Assembly (NCBI RefSeq): GCF_937616625.2
Contig: NC_065574.1
Location: 29,576,501 to 29,640,500 of the forward strand
Source: Mercurialis annua
Lineage: Eukaryota > Streptophyta > Magnoliopsida > Malpighiales > Euphorbiaceae
Length of the DNA: 64,000 nt
Direction of reading: 5' to 3'
The translations under genes were made by a program, and so were the position numbers. This document shows, piece after piece, positions 63,501-64,000 of this stretch. The notes beneath the pieces were generated by a model. It was not told the origin of the DNA and searched no databases. It saw only the letters and a list, made by a program, of their open reading frames with translations. Within the stretch, counting starts at the first letter, position 1. Each line of letters begins with the position of its first letter.

Positions 63501-64000
63501 AACGTTTGGCTTTAATCACTAAAAATGTGAAACGTTTGAATTTGTTTTGTAACGTTTGTAAACGTTTGGCTTAAATTACTAAAATGTGGAATCGTTTGGA
63601 TTTGTCACGTTTGTAAACGTTTGGCTTAAACCGCTAAAAAGGTTCGTTTCGATTTGTTTTGTAATGTTTGTAAACGTTTAGCTTCAATCGCTAAAAAGGT
63701 GAAACATTTGATTTGTTTCGTGACGTTTCTGAACGTTTGGTATAAATTGCTAAAAATGTGAAATGTTTGGATTTATTTCGTAATGTTTGTAAATGTTTGG
63801 CTTAAATTGCTAAAAAGGTGAAATGTCTGGTTTTGTTTCGTAACGTTTGTAAACGTTTTGCTTAAATTGCTAAATATGTGATATGTTTGGATTTGTTTTG
63901 TAACGTTTGTAAATGTTTGGCTTCAATCGCTAAAAATGTGAAACGTTTGAATTTGTTTTGTAACGTTTGTAAACGTTTGGCGTCTATCTCTAATAAGGTG
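57511..64000 (+). repeat. 60-bp satellite, right block with 2,879-bp higher-order repeat
   Basis: About 108 monomers running off the window. From about 58,080 the array repeats with a constant offset of 2,879 bp (58120 to 60999, 59042 to 61921, 59839 to 62718), close to 48 monomers. A third copy starts at about 63,838. The two complete copies differ at only scattered positions. Confidence 0.97.

Noticed and set aside
21845..64000. Dozens of open frames of 60-213 codons with repeated QTFTNVTKQIQTFHLF-type or VWICFVTFVNVWLK-type peptides.
   Set aside because: They are translations of the 60-bp satellite on either strand. The unit is a multiple of three and one frame is stop-free; frames overlap on both strands and are broken by 10-bp length variants.

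Overview
The window is repeat-dominated nuclear DNA of a flowering plant, probably a eudicot. The evidence is plant-type Ty3/gypsy and Ty1/copia LTR retrotransposons, a CACTA (En/Spm) DNA transposon carrying a plant Transposase_24-type gene, a Mutator-like MITE, and a long tandem satellite. I see no conventional host gene, tRNA or rRNA. Nearly all open frames are shadows of LTRs or of the satellite.

Left part, about 1-21,620: nested retroelements. A Ty3/gypsy element on the + strand contributes the end of its internal region (1-629) and an LTR (630-13746). That LTR is split by a 9.4-kb CACTA transposon (3062-12481; 11-bp CACTACAACAA ends, 3-bp ATG duplication). The CACTA element is itself split by a small Ty1/copia retrotransposon (4673-8128; 5-bp CTTAA duplication) that keeps one unbroken 713-codon gag-pol frame although most of pol is missing. 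The CACTA element carries a multi-exon Transposase_24-type gene (8572-10941). One in-frame stop codon separates its body from downstream exons that stay in phase and end in a C2H2 zinc-finger pattern. From 13747 to about 21,080 lie minus-strand gypsy pieces: a partial LTR, a complete 3-kb LTR (15377-18351), and a long non-coding internal tail.

Right part, about 21,625-64,000: a satellite of exactly 60-bp monomers, roughly 27 kb in total (about 450 copies). Each monomer reads as six 10-bp blocks and carries AACGTTT at positions 24, 44 and 54. The array changes orientation twice: at a foldback junction near 21,845, and at a truncated copia LTR at 24,408-24,780. It has higher-order structure: units of roughly 2 kb, a 6.1-6.3 kb super-repeat present twice (24.8-31.1 and 31.1-37.2 kb, each with the same MITE at the equivalent place), and an exact-period 2,879-bp repeat at 58.08-64.0 kb. 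Two solo gypsy LTRs sit in the array with perfect 5-bp duplications (41503-53245, TTGGA; 55323-57510, GTTAA). The first holds an 8.6-kb decayed copia element (43835-52413, duplication ACGTG).

The pieces do not form a pathway. They record a sequence of events: satellite growth, MITE insertion, super-repeat duplication, and gypsy insertions reduced to solo LTRs, with further insertions into some of those LTRs. The most unusual material is the 60-bp, 10-bp-phased, CpG-rich satellite, the clusters of short palindromes that differ from one related gypsy LTR to the next, and the zinc-finger tail of the CACTA gene.
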